Shown: positions 45,594 through 63,335, counted from the first letter of the stretch. The stretch is 64,000 bases of DNA from Rhodococcus wratislaviensis (GCF_900455735.1 NZ_UAUI01000016.1:18501-82500); one strand, 5' to 3'. A program made the numbers and translations. Notes: generated from the letters alone by a model not told the origin.

Positions 45594-48080
45594 GTGCGAG
45601 TAGCGCAATCCTGGCTGACCGAGATCCTGCAGCGTGCCACCCCGGACTGGGACGTCACCGCCGAGGAACTCGACGCAGGTTTCGTCCGGGTCGGGCTCGA
45701 GGTCGAGGAAGTCGACCGGCTCGAGCCCGTCGACGGCCCCCTCGTGGTCGGCAAGGTTCTCGAGATCACCGAGCTCACCGAGTTCAAGAAGCCGATCCGC
45801 TTCTGCAAGGTGGATGTGGGGGCGGCCGAGCCGCAGGGCATCGTGTGCGGCGCCCGGAACTTCGCCGAAGGCGACCTCGTGGTGGTCGCACTCCCCGGCG
45901 CAGTCCTTCCCGGTGGTTTCGCCATCGCGTCCCGCAAGACGTACGGGCAGGTCTCCGACGGGATGATCTGCTCGGTGGCCGAACTCGGCATCGGCAAGGA
46001 CCACTCGGGCATCCTCGTCCTCGAGCCGGGCACCGCGCTCCCCGGCGCGGACGCCAACGAGTTGATGGGCCTGCACGACACCGTCATCGAACTCAACATC
46101 ACCCCGGACCGCGGCTACTGCTTCTCCGTCCGCGGGCTCACCCGTGAACTGGCGTGCGGGTTCGACCTCGACTTCGCCGACCCGGCGTCGGTGGCGCCGT
46201 ACCCGGCGGAGGGGGAGGCGTGGCCGATCCGCGTCGAACCGGAATCCAAGGCGACGCGATTCGCCGCTCGCCGGGTGACGGGTATCGATCCGAAAGCGGT
46301 CAGCCCGTGGTGGCTGCAGCGCCGGTTGCTGCTGTCGGGGGTCCGCCCGATCTCGCCGGCCGTCGACGTCACCAATTACGTTCTGCTCGAACTGGGCCAG
46401 CCGTTGCACGCGTTCGATGCCGCGAAGATCAGCGGCGAACTCGTCGTGCGCCGCGCGGTGGCGGGGGAGAAGCTGACGACGCTCGACGAGACCGAGCGCG
46501 TCCTCGACCCCGAGGACGTCGTGATCGCCGACGATTCGGGCGTCGTGTCGCTGGCCGGGATCATGGGTGGCGCGTCCACCGAGGTCGGGTCGGAAACCAC
46601 CGACATCCTGCTCGAGGCGGCCACATGGGATCCGCTTGCGGTGTTCAAGACCGCGCGCAGGCACAAGCTGTCGAGCGAGGCCGGCAAGCGTTTCGAGCGC
46701 GTGGTCGACCCCGAGATCCCGGTCGCGGCACTGGACCGGGCGGCCGCGCTGCTCGTCGACATCGCCGGCGGGCGGGTCGAGCCGGCGCTCACCGACATCG
46801 GTGAGGTCACCCCGCACGAGCCCATCCACATGGACATCGACCTCCCCGACCGCGTGGCGGGGGTCGACTACCCCAACGGCACCGCTGCGCGCCGGCTGAC
46901 GCAGATCGGCTGCAACGTCGAGGTCGGGGTCAGCGACAGCGGCCACGGCCAGCTCGTTGCCGGCCCGCCGTCGTGGCGGCCCGACCTGGTGCAGCCCGCC
47001 GACCTGGTGGAGGAGGTGCTGCGCCTCGAGGGGCTCGAGAAGATTCCGTCGGTGCTGCCCGCAGCCCCCGCGGGTCGTGGGCTGACTCCTGCGCAGCGCC
47101 GCAAACGCGCCGTCGGCCGTGCACTGGCGTTCTCGGGATACGTCGAGATCCTTCCCCCCGTCTTCCTGCCCACCGCGATCTTCGACACGTGGGGGCTCGG
47201 AGCCGAGGATCCGCGCAGGAACACCAGCACGGTGCTCAACCCGCTCGAATCGGATCGGCCGGAACTGGCCACCACGTTGCTGCCCGGACTTCTCGAGGTC
47301 CTCGCCCGCAACGTCTCCCGCGGTCAGCGCGACCTGTCGCTGTTCGGTATCGCGCAGGTCGTGTTGCCGGGCGCCGACACCAAGCCGGTCGAGGCGCTGC
47401 CGGTGGACCGGCGCCCGACCGACGAACAGATCACGGCACTGCTCCAGTCGTTGCCGGACCAGCCGGTGCACGTGGCGGCGGTCCTCACGGGGCAGCGTGA
47501 GCCGAGCGGTCCGTGGGGCGCGGGCCGCGCAGCGGACGCCACCGACGCGTTCGCCGCCGCCCGGACGGTCGCTGCCGCGGCCGGGGTCGAGGTCGAATTC
47601 CGCGCGACGCAGTACCTGCCGTGGCACCCGGGACGCGGCGCGGAGCTGATCGTGGACGGTGTCGTCGTCGGACATGCGGGCGAGTTGCATCCCGCCGTGC
47701 TCGAGCGCGCCGGGCTTCCCCCGCGGACGAGTGCCGTCGAGATCGATCTGGACGCCCTGCCGCTGGTGGAGAACCTGCCCGCGCCGAAGGTCTCGCCCTT
47801 CCCCGCGGTCCTCCAGGACGTGGCGGTCGTGGTCGACACCGCGGTACCCGCCGCCGAGGTCCAGGCCGCCCTGCGGTCGGGTGGAGGGGAGCTCCTCGAG
47901 GACATCCGACTGTTCGACGTGTTCGAAGGTGAGCAGGTCGGGGAGGGCCGGAAGTCGCTGGCGTTCGCGCTGCGATTCCGAGGCGTCGACCGCACCCTGA
48001 CCGAGGACGAGGCAAGCGCCGCCCGCGACGCCGCCGTGGCCGCGGCGTCCGCTGCCGTGGGTGCCGAACTGCGCAGCTGA
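45594..48080 (+). CDS. pheT: Phenylalanine-tRNA ligase beta subunit
   Basis: An 828-residue protein with the full PheT layout: N-terminal EMAP/tRNA-binding domain (residues ~40-150: [21 protein letters not shown]), B3/B4 editing domain in the middle ([29 protein letters not shown]), B5 domain, and a C-terminal anticodon-binding FDX-ACB domain ([43 protein letters not shown]). It edits mischarged Tyr-tRNA-Phe and stabilises PheS. GTG 45594 is 67 bases after pheS. Confidence 0.96.
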   Translation: MRVAQSWLTEILQRATPDWDVTAEELDAGFVRVGLEVEEVDRLEPVDGPLVVGKVLEITELTEFKKPIRFCKVDVGAAEPQGIVCGARNFAEGDLVVVALPGAVLPGGFAIASRKTYGQVSDGMICSVAELGIGKDHSGILVLEPGTALPGADANELMGLHDTVIELNITPDRGYCFSVRGLTRELACGFDLDFADPASVAPYPAEGEAWPIRVEPESKATRFAARRVTGIDPKAVSPWWLQRRLLLSGVRPISPAVDVTNYVLLELGQPLHAFDAAKISGELVVRRAVAGEKLTTLDETERVLDPEDVVIADDSGVVSLAGIMGGASTEVGSETTDILLEAATWDPLAVFKTARRHKLSSEAGKRFERVVDPEIPVAALDRAAALLVDIAGGRVEPALTDIGEVTPHEPIHMDIDLPDRVAGVDYPNGTAARRLTQIGCNVEVGVSDSGHGQLVAGPPSWRPDLVQPADLVEEVLRLEGLEKIPSVLPAAPAGRGLTPAQRRKRAVGRALAFSGYVEILPPVFLPTAIFDTWGLGAEDPRRNTSTVLNPLESDRPELATTLLPGLLEVLARNVSRGQRDLSLFGIAQVVLPGADTKPVEALPVDRRPTDEQITALLQSLPDQPVHVAAVLTGQREPSGPWGAGRAADATDAFAAARTVAAAAGVEVEFRATQYLPWHPGRGAELIVDGVVVGHAGELHPAVLERAGLPPRTSAVEIDLDALPLVENLPAPKVSPFPAVLQDVAVVVDTAVPAAEVQAALRSGGGELLEDIRLFDVFEGEQVGEGRKSLAFALRFRGVDRTLTEDEASAARDAAVAAASAAVGAELRS

Positions 48081-48124
48081 GCCGTAGCCTGGGTGGAGGG
48101 CCCGGGACGGTGAGGAGCGGTGCG

Positions 48125-48523
48125 ATGACCGAAGTGCGCGACGTCGTGGCGGCGGCGAGTCAGTTGACCGACGCCGAGTTCCTCGAGGTGGTGCGTGCGG
48201 TGGCCGCGGGTCGACCGGGCCTCGGGGCGTTGCTCGCGGCGGTGGACGTGGGGGCGGCGATCCCGGTCGAGGATCCGGTGACCGCGGAGGTTGTGTCCCA
48301 CATCGCGCCCGGGGTGCCCGAGCCGGACTACACGCCGGGGGGTGTCCCGACGTTCGACCGCGTACGTGAGCGGATCGAGGGACGGTTCGGGACGGCGATG
48401 GGCTCCTCCGAACTCGCGCACGACAGCCCCTCGGGGCAGTCGCTCGACGAGGCGTGGGAGAAGCGGGAGAAGGCGGGAAAGGCCAAACTCGACGAGATTC
48501 GGCGGTCGCTCGGCAAGCAGTGA
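48125..48523 (+). CDS. Hypothetical protein (132 residues)
   Basis: A 132-residue acidic protein starting MTEVRDVVAAASQLTDAEFLEVVRAV. Its C terminus is charged and helical (SLDEAWEKREKAGKAKLDEIRRSLGKQ). The ATG has GAGGAG seven bases upstream. It lies between pheT and argC on the same strand. No membrane segment, signal peptide or known motif is visible, and I do not recognise a family. A transcription end is expected before argC, which has its own promoter. Confidence 0.65.
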   Translation: MTEVRDVVAAASQLTDAEFLEVVRAVAAGRPGLGALLAAVDVGAAIPVEDPVTAEVVSHIAPGVPEPDYTPGGVPTFDRVRERIEGRFGTAMGSSELAHDSPSGQSLDEAWEKREKAGKAKLDEIRRSLGKQ

Positions 48524-48566
48524 CCACGGTTTCCGTCCCGCCGAGAGACCGCGGTGTGTATTAGCT

Positions 48567-50884
<2,318 letters not shown>

Positions 50885-50888
<4 letters not shown>

Positions 50889-51807
50889 CAGCGACCAGCG
50901 AAGCCCTCAGCGGCATCACCGATCACCAGAAGGCCCACGTCCTGGCGGAGGCGCTGCCGTGGCTGCAGCAGTTCCGCGACAAGGTCGTCGTCGTGAAGTA
51001 CGGCGGCAATGCCATGGTCGACGACGCGCTGAAGACGGCATTCGCCGCCGACATGGCGTTTCTGCGGACGGTCGGAATCCAGCCGGTCGTCGTGCACGGC
51101 GGCGGCCCCCAGATCAATGCCATGCTCGGAAAGCTCGGCATGACAGGTGAATTCAAGGGCGGATTCCGCGTCACCACCCCCGAGGTGATGGACGTCGTCC
51201 GGATGGTGTTGTTCGGCCAGGTCGGCCGCGAACTGGTCGGACTGATCAACGCGCACGGACCGTACGCCGTCGGCATCTCCGGCGAAGACGCGCACCTGTT
51301 CACCGCCACCAAGCGCACCGTGATGGTCGAGGGCAGGCCGACCGACATCGGCCTCGTCGGCGACGTCACGACGGTGAACCCGGAGGCCGTCCTGGATCTC
51401 ATCCGAGCGGGCCGGATTCCCGTGGTGTCCACCATCGCCCCCGACGCGGACGGTGTGGTGCACAACATCAACGCGGACACTGCTGCCGCCGCACTCGCCG
51501 AGGCCATCGGCGCCGAGAAGCTCGTGGTCCTCACGGATGTCGAAGGGCTGTACACGAACTGGCCGGACCGCGATTCGCTGGCCACCGAGATCGACGTGGA
51601 CGCGCTCGCGCAACTGCTGCCCAGCCTCGATGCCGGCATGGTGCCCAAGATGGAGGCCTGCCTGCGCGCGGTCCGCGGTGGTGTGCCCACCGCGCACGTC
51701 ATCGACGGCCGCGTCGCGCATTCCGTTCTGCTCGAACTGTTCACCGGCGAGGGCATCGGCACGATGGTCACGCCCGGCCCGACGTCACCTAACGAGGGAG
51801 TTGCCTC

Positions 51808-51811
<4 letters not shown>
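50885..51811 (+). CDS. argB: Acetylglutamate kinase
   Basis: A 308-residue amino-acid kinase for the second, usually arginine-inhibited, step. Motifs seen: VVKYGGNAM (phosphate binding), [14 protein letters not shown], and the nucleotide site region [23 protein letters not shown]. The N-terminal helix typical of arginine-inhibited hexameric enzymes ([12 protein letters not shown]) is present, consistent with feedback control. ATG overlaps the argJ stop. Confidence 0.96.
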
Positions 51812-54490
<2,679 letters not shown>

Positions 54491-54537
54491 CAACTGAATC
54501 ATCTCTACAGATCTTCAACCTAAGGAGCACAAGGACC

Positions 54538-57156
<2,619 letters not shown>

Positions 57157-57158
<2 letters not shown>

Positions 57159-57188
57159 CGCCGGCGTCGGACGCCCCGGATTAGGGGC
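57157..57188 (+). terminator. Weak tandem hairpins after argH
   Basis: A 12-bp palindrome GACGCCGGCGTC (57157-57168) and a 5-bp stem GCCCC/GGGGC (57173-57188). Short and without a T run, so only a possible terminator. Confidence 0.35.
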
Positions 57189-57270
57189 TGTGTGACGCGT
57201 CGAGCGCAGTAGGGTGAGGGCGGGCGGCAGCGAGACGTGCGTCACGGTTCGAGAGTCTGGGAGAGTGTTC

Positions 57271-60255
57271 GTGGGACTGAATACCGAAACGGTGATGGGC
57301 CCGATCCGTCGCGTGGTGGCGACGGCGCAGAACGGGTTGGAGGTAGTTCGTCTCGGCGGACTCGAGACGGACCTCACCACATCGCCGTTCGAGGTGGTCG
57401 AACGCGCACCGATGTACCGGCTCCGGCGGTATTTCCCCGACACCGACCCTGCCGACGCAAGGCCCCCGATCGTCCTGGTCCCGCCGATGATGATGTCGGC
57501 CGACGTGTACGACGTGACCCGGGATCAGGGTGCGGTCGGCATCCTGCACTCGATGGGAATCGACCCGTGGGTTGTCGACTTCGGATCGCCGGATTCCGAA
57601 GAGGGCGGGTGGGATCGGAATCTCGCCGACCACATCGTCGCGATCAGCGAGATCATCGACCAGGTGCGGGCGCACACCGGTCGTGACGTCTACCTGTCCG
57701 GATACTCGCAGGGCGGTATGTTCGCCTACCAGGCTGCCGCGTACCGCCGCAGTCGCAACATCGCCGGCCTCGTGACGTTCGGCAGTCCGGTCGACACGCT
57801 CGCCGGGCTGCCGTTCGGCATCCCGGCAGGATTCGCCACCGACGCCGCCGGCTTCCTCGCCGACCACGTCTTCAACCGGCTCGCGGTGTCGGGGTGGATG
57901 GCGCGCACCGGTTTTCAGCTCCTCGATCCCGTCAAGACACTGAAGTCGAGGCTCGACTTCCTGCGTCAGCTGCACGACCGGGAAGCGTTGTTGCCGCGGG
58001 AACAGCAGCGACGATTCCTCGCGACCGAGGGCTGGGTGGCGTGGTCCGGTCCGGCCGTCGCGGAGTTGCTCAAGCAGTTCATCGTGCACAACCGCATGAT
58101 GACCGGCGGGTTCGTGATCAAGGACCAGGTGGTGTCGCTCGCGGAGTTGACCTGCCCCATCCTCGCGTTCGTCGGGGAGGTCGACGACATCGGTCAGCCG
58201 TTGGCCGTCCGCGGCATCCGCCGGGCCGCCCCACGGGCGAATGTGTACGAATCAACTTTGCGAGCAGGACATTTCGGTCTCGTCGTCGGTTCGGCTGCGG
58301 CGACCCACACATGGCCCACGACCGGGAAGTGGGTGCTGTGGAACGAGGGTCTCGGGCCGCGGCCCACCAACATCGAGCTCATGCGCTACGACGAACATTT
58401 CGGCAGCGAATCCGGAGTCTCCATCAGCGACCGCATCATTCACACCGTGGCATCGGTCGCCGAGGTCGGTGTCGGGGTCGGCAAAGGGATCAGTGATTTC
58501 GCTTCGGGGGCGCTGCGGGGAACGGTGGAGCTGTCCGGCGAGGCCACGCGGGCGCTGCCGCGGCTGGCCCGGCTCGGTCAGATCCAGCCCCACACCCAGA
58601 TCTCGCTCAGCCGGTTGCTGGCCGAACAGGGTCGAAAGGCGCCGGGCGGCGAGTGCTTCCTCTTCGACAATCGCGTCCACACCTACGCGGCGGTCAATCA
58701 GCGGATCGACAACGTGGTGCGCGGCCTGATCCAGGCCGGTGTCCGTCCCGCCGCCCACGTCGGCGTCGTGATGCAGACGCGGCCGAGTGCGCTCGCCGCC
58801 ATCGCGGCGTTGTCCCGTCTCGGTGCGGTGGCTGTCTTGCTGCCCCCGGGCCGGGAGGTCCACACCGCGATCCGCATCGACGGTGTCGAACGCATCGTCA
58901 CCGACCCGGAGAATCTCGACGCGGCGATCGCGACCGGGATGCAGGTCCTGGTTCTGGGCGGTGGCGACCAGCGCGAACTCGATGTGGATCCGTCGGCGAA
59001 CGTCGTGGACCTCGAGAAGATCGACCCCGCCGCCGTGACACTGCCGGGCTGGTACCGGCCTGATCCCGGTCTCGCTCGTGAACTGGCATTCATCATCTGC
59101 AGTGAGTCCAACGGCCACTGGGAGACGAAGCAGATTACCAACTACCGGTGGGCGCTGTCGGCGTTCGGAACGGCCTCGGCCGCCGATCTGGACCGTGGCG
59201 ACACCGTGTATTGCCTTGCACCCCTGCATCATTCGTCGAGTCTGCTGGCCGCGATCGGTGGTGCCGTGGCAGGTGGCTCCCGGATCGCGCTCTCACGCGG
59301 AGTCGATCCCGAGCGGTTTGCCGAGGAAGTCCACCGCTACGGGGTGACCGTGGTGAGCTACACGTGGACGATGATGCGCGAGATTCTCGACGCCGAGAAC
59401 CTCGCGCTCGACGGCAGTCACCCCGTCCGGCTCTTCATCGGATCCGGAATGCCGCAGGGACTGTGGCGTCGCACGACGGAGCGGTTCGCACCGGCGAAGG
59501 TCCTCGAGTTCTACGCGTCCACCGAGGGCGACGTCGTACTCGCGAACGTCGCAGGCGCGAAGGTCGGGGCGAAGGGCCGACCCCTCCCGGGGAGTGCCGA
59601 GGTGCGGCTCGCGGCCTACGACCCGATCGCCGGCCGGCTGCTCGAGGACGAGCAGGGGTTCATCCGGGAATGTCAGGACGACGAGGTCGGTCTGCTCCTC
59701 GGCCGGGCGGGCGTGCACGCAGAGATGTCCGGCGGCGCGATGCGGGGGATCTTCGCCGCGGGCGACGCCTGGATTCCGACGGAGAACCTCTTCCGTCGCG
59801 ACGCCGACGGGGACTACTGGCTGGTCGACCACAGGAAGACCGTCATCGCGACTCCGAGGGGAGCCGTGTTCACTCAGCCGATCGTCGATGCGCTCGTGTC
59901 CGTCGATCGCGTCGACCTCGCGGTGGCCTACGGGGTGGAGGTCGGAGACCGGACACTGGCCGTGGCCGCGTTCACCCTCCGCGAAGGGCGGGCGCCGAGG
60001 CTGGCGGAAATCTCCGACGCCTTCGAGGTGCTTCCTCCCGCGCTGCGACCCGACATCATCCAGGTAGTGGAGGACATCCCGCTGGGGTCCTCGTACCGTC
60101 CGAATGCCGAGGCGCTGAGCGCGGCCGGACTGCCCAAGCCGGGAACCCGTGTGTGGTACGTCGATCCGGAATCGCAGCAGTACAAGCGACTGACCAAGGC
60201 CGTGGCCGCGGAGTTTCAGAACGGCTCGGCGGGGGTGCCTGCCGGTGCGCGGTAA
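57271..60255 (+). CDS. Rv1683-like fusion: alpha/beta hydrolase plus acyl-CoA-synthetase-like domain
   Basis: A 994-residue protein. Residues ~15-400 form an alpha/beta hydrolase of PHA-synthase/lipase type with nucleophile elbow GYSQGG (144-149). Residues ~445-970 form an AMP-binding (acyl-CoA synthetase-like) domain containing YASTEG near 747. It matches the architecture and position of M. tuberculosis Rv1683, annotated as a long-chain acyl-CoA synthase/lipase linked to triacylglycerol. Key adenylation motifs are altered: the phosphate-binding loop reads CSESNGHWETKQ, and the usual C-terminal Gly-Lys motif reads GSSYRPN. The GTG at 57271 has GGGAG seven bases upstream. Confidence 0.9.
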   Translation: MGLNTETVMGPIRRVVATAQNGLEVVRLGGLETDLTTSPFEVVERAPMYRLRRYFPDTDPADARPPIVLVPPMMMSADVYDVTRDQGAVGILHSMGIDPWVVDFGSPDSEEGGWDRNLADHIVAISEIIDQVRAHTGRDVYLSGYSQGGMFAYQAAAYRRSRNIAGLVTFGSPVDTLAGLPFGIPAGFATDAAGFLADHVFNRLAVSGWMARTGFQLLDPVKTLKSRLDFLRQLHDREALLPREQQRRFLATEGWVAWSGPAVAELLKQFIVHNRMMTGGFVIKDQVVSLAELTCPILAFVGEVDDIGQPLAVRGIRRAAPRANVYESTLRAGHFGLVVGSAAATHTWPTTGKWVLWNEGLGPRPTNIELMRYDEHFGSESGVSISDRIIHTVASVAEVGVGVGKGISDFASGALRGTVELSGEATRALPRLARLGQIQPHTQISLSRLLAEQGRKAPGGECFLFDNRVHTYAAVNQRIDNVVRGLIQAGVRPAAHVGVVMQTRPSALAAIAALSRLGAVAVLLPPGREVHTAIRIDGVERIVTDPENLDAAIATGMQVLVLGGGDQRELDVDPSANVVDLEKIDPAAVTLPGWYRPDPGLARELAFIICSESNGHWETKQITNYRWALSAFGTASAADLDRGDTVYCLAPLHHSSSLLAAIGGAVAGGSRIALSRGVDPERFAEEVHRYGVTVVSYTWTMMREILDAENLALDGSHPVRLFIGSGMPQGLWRRTTERFAPAKVLEFYASTEGDVVLANVAGAKVGAKGRPLPGSAEVRLAAYDPIAGRLLEDEQGFIRECQDDEVGLLLGRAGVHAEMSGGAMRGIFAAGDAWIPTENLFRRDADGDYWLVDHRKTVIATPRGAVFTQPIVDALVSVDRVDLAVAYGVEVGDRTLAVAAFTLREGRAPRLAEISDAFEVLPPALRPDIIQVVEDIPLGSSYRPNAEALSAAGLPKPGTRVWYVDPESQQYKRLTKAVAAEFQNGSAGVPAGAR

Positions 60256-60293
60256 CCTGACACTGCTCACCCGAACGGTTGGAGAGGACTTCC

Positions 60294-60506
60294 GTGGTTA
60301 TTGATCCGACGTTGCTCGGCATTCTCGCGTGCCCACAGGACAAGGGTCCTCTGCTGTTGGTCGGCGACGAGCTGCTCTACAACCCTCGCCTGCGGCGGGC
60401 GTATCCCATCGAGAACGGAATTCCCGTCCTCCTCATCGACGAGGCCCGGGACGTCGGCGCGGACGAGCACGAGACACTGCTCGCGCGGGCTGCCGGCGAG
60501 GCCTGA
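60294..60506 (+). CDS. Trm112-like / UPF0434 small protein
   Basis: A 70-residue protein with the Trm112 zinc-ribbon-like start LLGILACPQDKGPL, then YNPRLRRAYPIENGIPVLLIDEAR. Only one Cys remains, so it probably does not bind zinc as classical Trm112 does. GTG 60294 follows GGAGAGG. It occupies the Rv1684 position, 38 bases after the fusion gene, and is probably co-transcribed with it. Function unknown; relatives activate methyltransferases. Confidence 0.88.
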   Translation: MVIDPTLLGILACPQDKGPLLLVGDELLYNPRLRRAYPIENGIPVLLIDEARDVGADEHETLLARAAGEA

Positions 60507-61133
60507 TCACACCGGCAGAGCGCCGGTGAGGTAGCGCTGCAACGTCGGTCCGACGATCGCGACGAGGTCGTCGACGGGCAGGGACGCGAGCGGCTCGAAT
60601 TCGAGGATGTACCGCGTCACCAGAACCCCGGCCATCTGGGATGCCACCAGCTGCATGCGCAGCATCCCGGTTCCCGGCGGATCGTCGACGCGTGGTCCGA
60701 GGTCTCGGAGCACGACCTCCAGGAGGAACGTGCGAATGAGATTGGGTTCGTTCCCCGCCATCGCGGACCGGAACGCCGCGACCACGGCGGGCTTGTGCGG
60801 CGACTCCCAGACGGAGAAGACGGCCCGGGCGAGGTGGCTGCCGACCTCGCCCGTCGGAATGTCGAGCACCGGCGCGATCACCTGCGTCGGATCCACGGGA
60901 ATGTCGACCGAGGCGAGGAACAGTTCACGTTTGGTTCCGAAGTAGTGGTGGATCAGGGCGGAGTCGACGCCGGCCCCGGTGGCCACGGAGCGCACGCTGG
61001 TTTTGTCGAAGCCATTCTGTGCGAACATCTTCCGTGCAGTCGTCAGGATTCGTGACCGGGTGTCCGGGTTGCCCGGGCGTCGTCCCGTGCGCAGCCCGGG
61101 GGTGGCGTCTGCGCGTGTCGCGGGCTCGGTCAT
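60507..61133 (-). CDS. TetR family transcriptional regulator
   Basis: A 208-residue TetR protein. The helix-turn-helix is at about residues 24-70 (SRILTTARKMFAQNGFDKTSVRSVATGAGVDSALIHHYFGTKRELF landmarks: KTSVRSVATGAGV). The C-terminal domain fits the TetR_C_33-like class. Its ATG overlaps the end of the permease gene (61130-61133), making it the last gene of an ATPase-permease-TetR operon, the Rv1687c-Rv1686c-Rv1685c arrangement. It likely represses that operon through the inverted repeats at 62627-62662. Its stop abuts the Trm112-like gene's stop. Confidence 0.9.
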   Translation of the reverse strand: MTEPATRADATPGLRTGRRPGNPDTRSRILTTARKMFAQNGFDKTSVRSVATGAGVDSALIHHYFGTKRELFLASVDIPVDPTQVIAPVLDIPTGEVGSHLARAVFSVWESPHKPAVVAAFRSAMAGNEPNLIRTFLLEVVLRDLGPRVDDPPGTGMLRMQLVASQMAGVLVTRYILEFEPLASLPVDDLVAIVGPTLQRYLTGALPV

Positions 61134-61885
61134 GGTGTGCGACGCCTCAGGGTCGCGGCGCCCAGCGACAGTGCGAGAAGCGCGAAGGCGGCGACCACGG
61201 CCAGGTCTCGCCACATGACGCCCGTCGCGCCGGGATGGGTGGCGACCTGCTGCAGTGCGTCTACCGCATAGCTCAGCGGGAGGACGTTGCTGATCCACTC
61301 GAGCCACGTGGGGAGCTGATCCCGTGGAACGAGGAGCCCGCACAGGAAGAGCTGGGGAACCACGACCACCGGCATGAACTGCACCGCCTGGAACTCGGTC
61401 CGCGCGAAGGCGCTGCACAGTAGGCCGAGGGCGACGCCGAGGATCGCGTTCAGCACGGCGATCAGCAGCACCCACGTCACGCTGCCCTCGGTGGTGAGGC
61501 CGAGGAATCCGAACGAGACGACGCAAGCCAGCGCCGCCTGGGCAGCCGCGGCGGTGGAGAACGCCGCCGCGTACCCGCCGAGCAGGTCGAGTTTGCCCAG
61601 CGGGGTCGTGAGGAGGCGTTCGAGCGTTCCCGACGTGCGTTCGCGTTGCATCGCGATCGATGTGACGAGGAACATCACGACGAACGGAAGGATGCCGAGC
61701 ATCGTGATCGCGACGCGCTCGAACAGCGACTGCTGACCGGGGGGCGCCGGAACGTTCTGGTACAGGAAGTACAGCAACACCATCAGCAGGCTGGGTACCA
61801 CCAGAATCATGGCGACAGTGCGGTGATCCGTTCGCAGTTGCGCGAGGATCCGGCCCGCAGTGGCCGCGAAGATCGTGACGTTCAT
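61130..61885 (-). CDS. ABC-2 type transporter permease
   Basis: A 251-residue membrane protein with about six hydrophobic segments. ABC-2 features include RTDHRTVAMILVVPSLLMVLLYFLY at the N terminus, the ERTSGTLERLLTTPL cytoplasmic loop, and FMPVVVVPQLFLCGLLVPRDQLPTWLEWISNVLPLSYAVDAL (the VPxxxLPxWL-xxxxxLPLxY export signature). It likely exports a drug or lipid. It starts at the last base of the ATPase gene, indicating coupling. Confidence 0.9.
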   Translation of the reverse strand: MNVTIFAATAGRILAQLRTDHRTVAMILVVPSLLMVLLYFLYQNVPAPPGQQSLFERVAITMLGILPFVVMFLVTSIAMQRERTSGTLERLLTTPLGKLDLLGGYAAAFSTAAAAQAALACVVSFGFLGLTTEGSVTWVLLIAVLNAILGVALGLLCSAFARTEFQAVQFMPVVVVPQLFLCGLLVPRDQLPTWLEWISNVLPLSYAVDALQQVATHPGATGVMWRDLAVVAAFALLALSLGAATLRRRTP

Positions 61886-62616
61886 CAGTTCTCGCTCCCG
61901 ACATGTGATGCGCGAATGAGGTTCAGGAAGGCGTCTTCGAGGCTCGTCTCACCGGTCTGCTCCCGGAGTTCGCCGGGGGAGACCTGCGCGAGAACGTAAC
62001 CGTCGCGCATGAGGAGCAGCGAAGCGCAATGTTCGGCCTCGTCCATGACGTGGCTCGAGACCAGCAGGGTGGTACCGGCCTCGGCGAGAGCGTCGAACCG
62101 TTCCCACAGTTCGACGCGTAGGAGTGGGTCCAGGCCGACGGTCGGCTCGTCGAGGACGAGGATTTCGGGGCGCGCCACCAGGGCGCAGGCGAGGCTGACC
62201 CGTCCGAGCTGTCCTCCCGACAGGTCCGCCGCCTTCTGGGTGGCGAACCGGGTCAGCCCCACCGCGTCGATGGCTTCGGTGACCGCGTTCGACGGCTGAC
62301 CGTAGAGCGCGGCGAAGTAGGCGACGTTCTTCTTGACCGTGAGGTCGGCATACACGCTGGGTGACTGGGTGACGTATCCGACGCGGCTCCGCAGCGAGAC
62401 CGAGCCTGCGGGGGAGCCCAGCACCGTGACCGTCCCCGATTCCACGATCTGAGTGCCGACCACGCACCGCATCAGCGTGGTCTTTCCGCAACCGGAGGGT
62501 CCGAGGAGGCCGGTGATGGAACCGCTCGGCACCTCGACGTCGATGCCGTGCAGCACTTCGTTCTTGCCTCTGCGCACGTGCAGATCTCGGATGTCGATCG
62601 CCGGGCTGCCGGTCAT
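61885..62616 (-). CDS. ABC-2 type transporter ATPase
   Basis: A 243-residue ATPase. Walker A GPSGCGKTTLMRC, Q-loop GYVTQSPSVYADL, signature LSGGQLGRVSLACAL and Walker B LVLDEPTVGLDPLL are intact. ATG 62616 (MTGSPAIDIRDL) is chosen because GAGG lies seven bases upstream; the ATG at 62649 has no ribosome site and falls inside the operator repeats. First gene of the ATPase-permease-TetR operon. Substrate unknown. Confidence 0.92.
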   Translation of the reverse strand: MTGSPAIDIRDLHVRRGKNEVLHGIDVEVPSGSITGLLGPSGCGKTTLMRCVVGTQIVESGTVTVLGSPAGSVSLRSRVGYVTQSPSVYADLTVKKNVAYFAALYGQPSNAVTEAIDAVGLTRFATQKAADLSGGQLGRVSLACALVARPEILVLDEPTVGLDPLLRVELWERFDALAEAGTTLLVSSHVMDEAEHCASLLLMRDGYVLAQVSPGELREQTGETSLEDAFLNLIRASHVGSEN

Positions 62617-62626
62617 GGCGGGCCTC

Positions 62627-62662
62627 AATTCATCACAGGGTGAATTCATTGCTTGATGAATT
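62627..62662. promoter_or_regulatory. Clustered AATTCAT half sites, probable TetR operator
   Basis: AATTCAT at 62627 and 62643 and the inverted ATGAATT at 62656. The last two form a perfect 20-bp site AATTCATTGCTTGATGAATT; the first with TGAATT at 62641 forms a second, overlapping one. They sit between the divergent ABC/TetR operon and mpg. Confidence 0.65.
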
Positions 62663-62709
62663 ATGCGACCGCCGGGGTGGCGTCGTCAACGGTTGTGGAG
62701 AATCGGGAC

Positions 62710-63327
62710 GTGACCATCGATCGACTTGACCGGGCCGAACCCGTCGACGCCGCGCGAATCGTCCTCGGATCCACGCTGGTCGTCGGAGACGTCCGCATCC
62801 GCATCGTCGAAGTGGAGGCGTACGGCGGGGAGAAGGACGGCCCGTGGCCCGACCCGGCATCGCACTCGTACCGGGGGAGGACGCCGCGCAACGAGGTGAT
62901 GTTCGGACCGGCCGGGCACCTGTACGTCTACCGCAGCTACGGGATGCACTTCTGCATGAACGTGTCGTACGGGCCGGTCGGAGTCGCGGGCGGGGTGCTT
63001 CTCCGTGCGGGCGAAGTGCTCGACGGTTGCGCGACGGTCCAGGCGCGCAGGCCCCACGTCACGCGACCCGCGGAGTGGGCGCGCGGTCCCGGCAACCTGG
63101 GGTCCGCGACGGGCGTGACCCTCGCGGAGAACGGTGCGGCGCTGTTCGAGTCCGATTCGCCGGTTCGACTGGAGGTCGCGGAGTCGGACGGCTGGGTGAG
63201 TGGTCCCCGCGTCGGTGTCAGTACGGCCGCCGACCGGCCGTGGCGCTTCTGGATTCCGGAGTCGCCGGCCGTGTCCGCGTACCGGAGAAGCCCGCGTGCG
63301 ATGTCCGCCGACGAGCAGATGGGATGA
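62710..63327 (+). CDS. mpg: 3-methyladenine DNA glycosylase (AAG/MPG family)
   Basis: A 205-residue base-excision enzyme that removes alkylated purines. Family signatures: [22 protein letters not shown] with the catalytic Glu, [33 protein letters not shown], and [11 protein letters not shown] landmarks. GTG 62710 has GGAG nine bases upstream and gives a length close to M. tuberculosis Mpg (about 203); earlier starts fall in the operator. Its stop overlaps a possible tyrS ATG (63324). Confidence 0.93.
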   Translation: MTIDRLDRAEPVDAARIVLGSTLVVGDVRIRIVEVEAYGGEKDGPWPDPASHSYRGRTPRNEVMFGPAGHLYVYRSYGMHFCMNVSYGPVGVAGGVLLRAGEVLDGCATVQARRPHVTRPAEWARGPGNLGSATGVTLAENGAALFESDSPVRLEVAESDGWVSGPRVGVSTAADRPWRFWIPESPAVSAYRRSPRAMSADEQMG

Positions 63328-63335
63328 TCGAAACC

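Noticed and set aside
45558..48527. 989-codon minus-strand open frame opposite pheT
   Set aside because: Arg/Pro-rich antisense of pheT with no recognisable motif.
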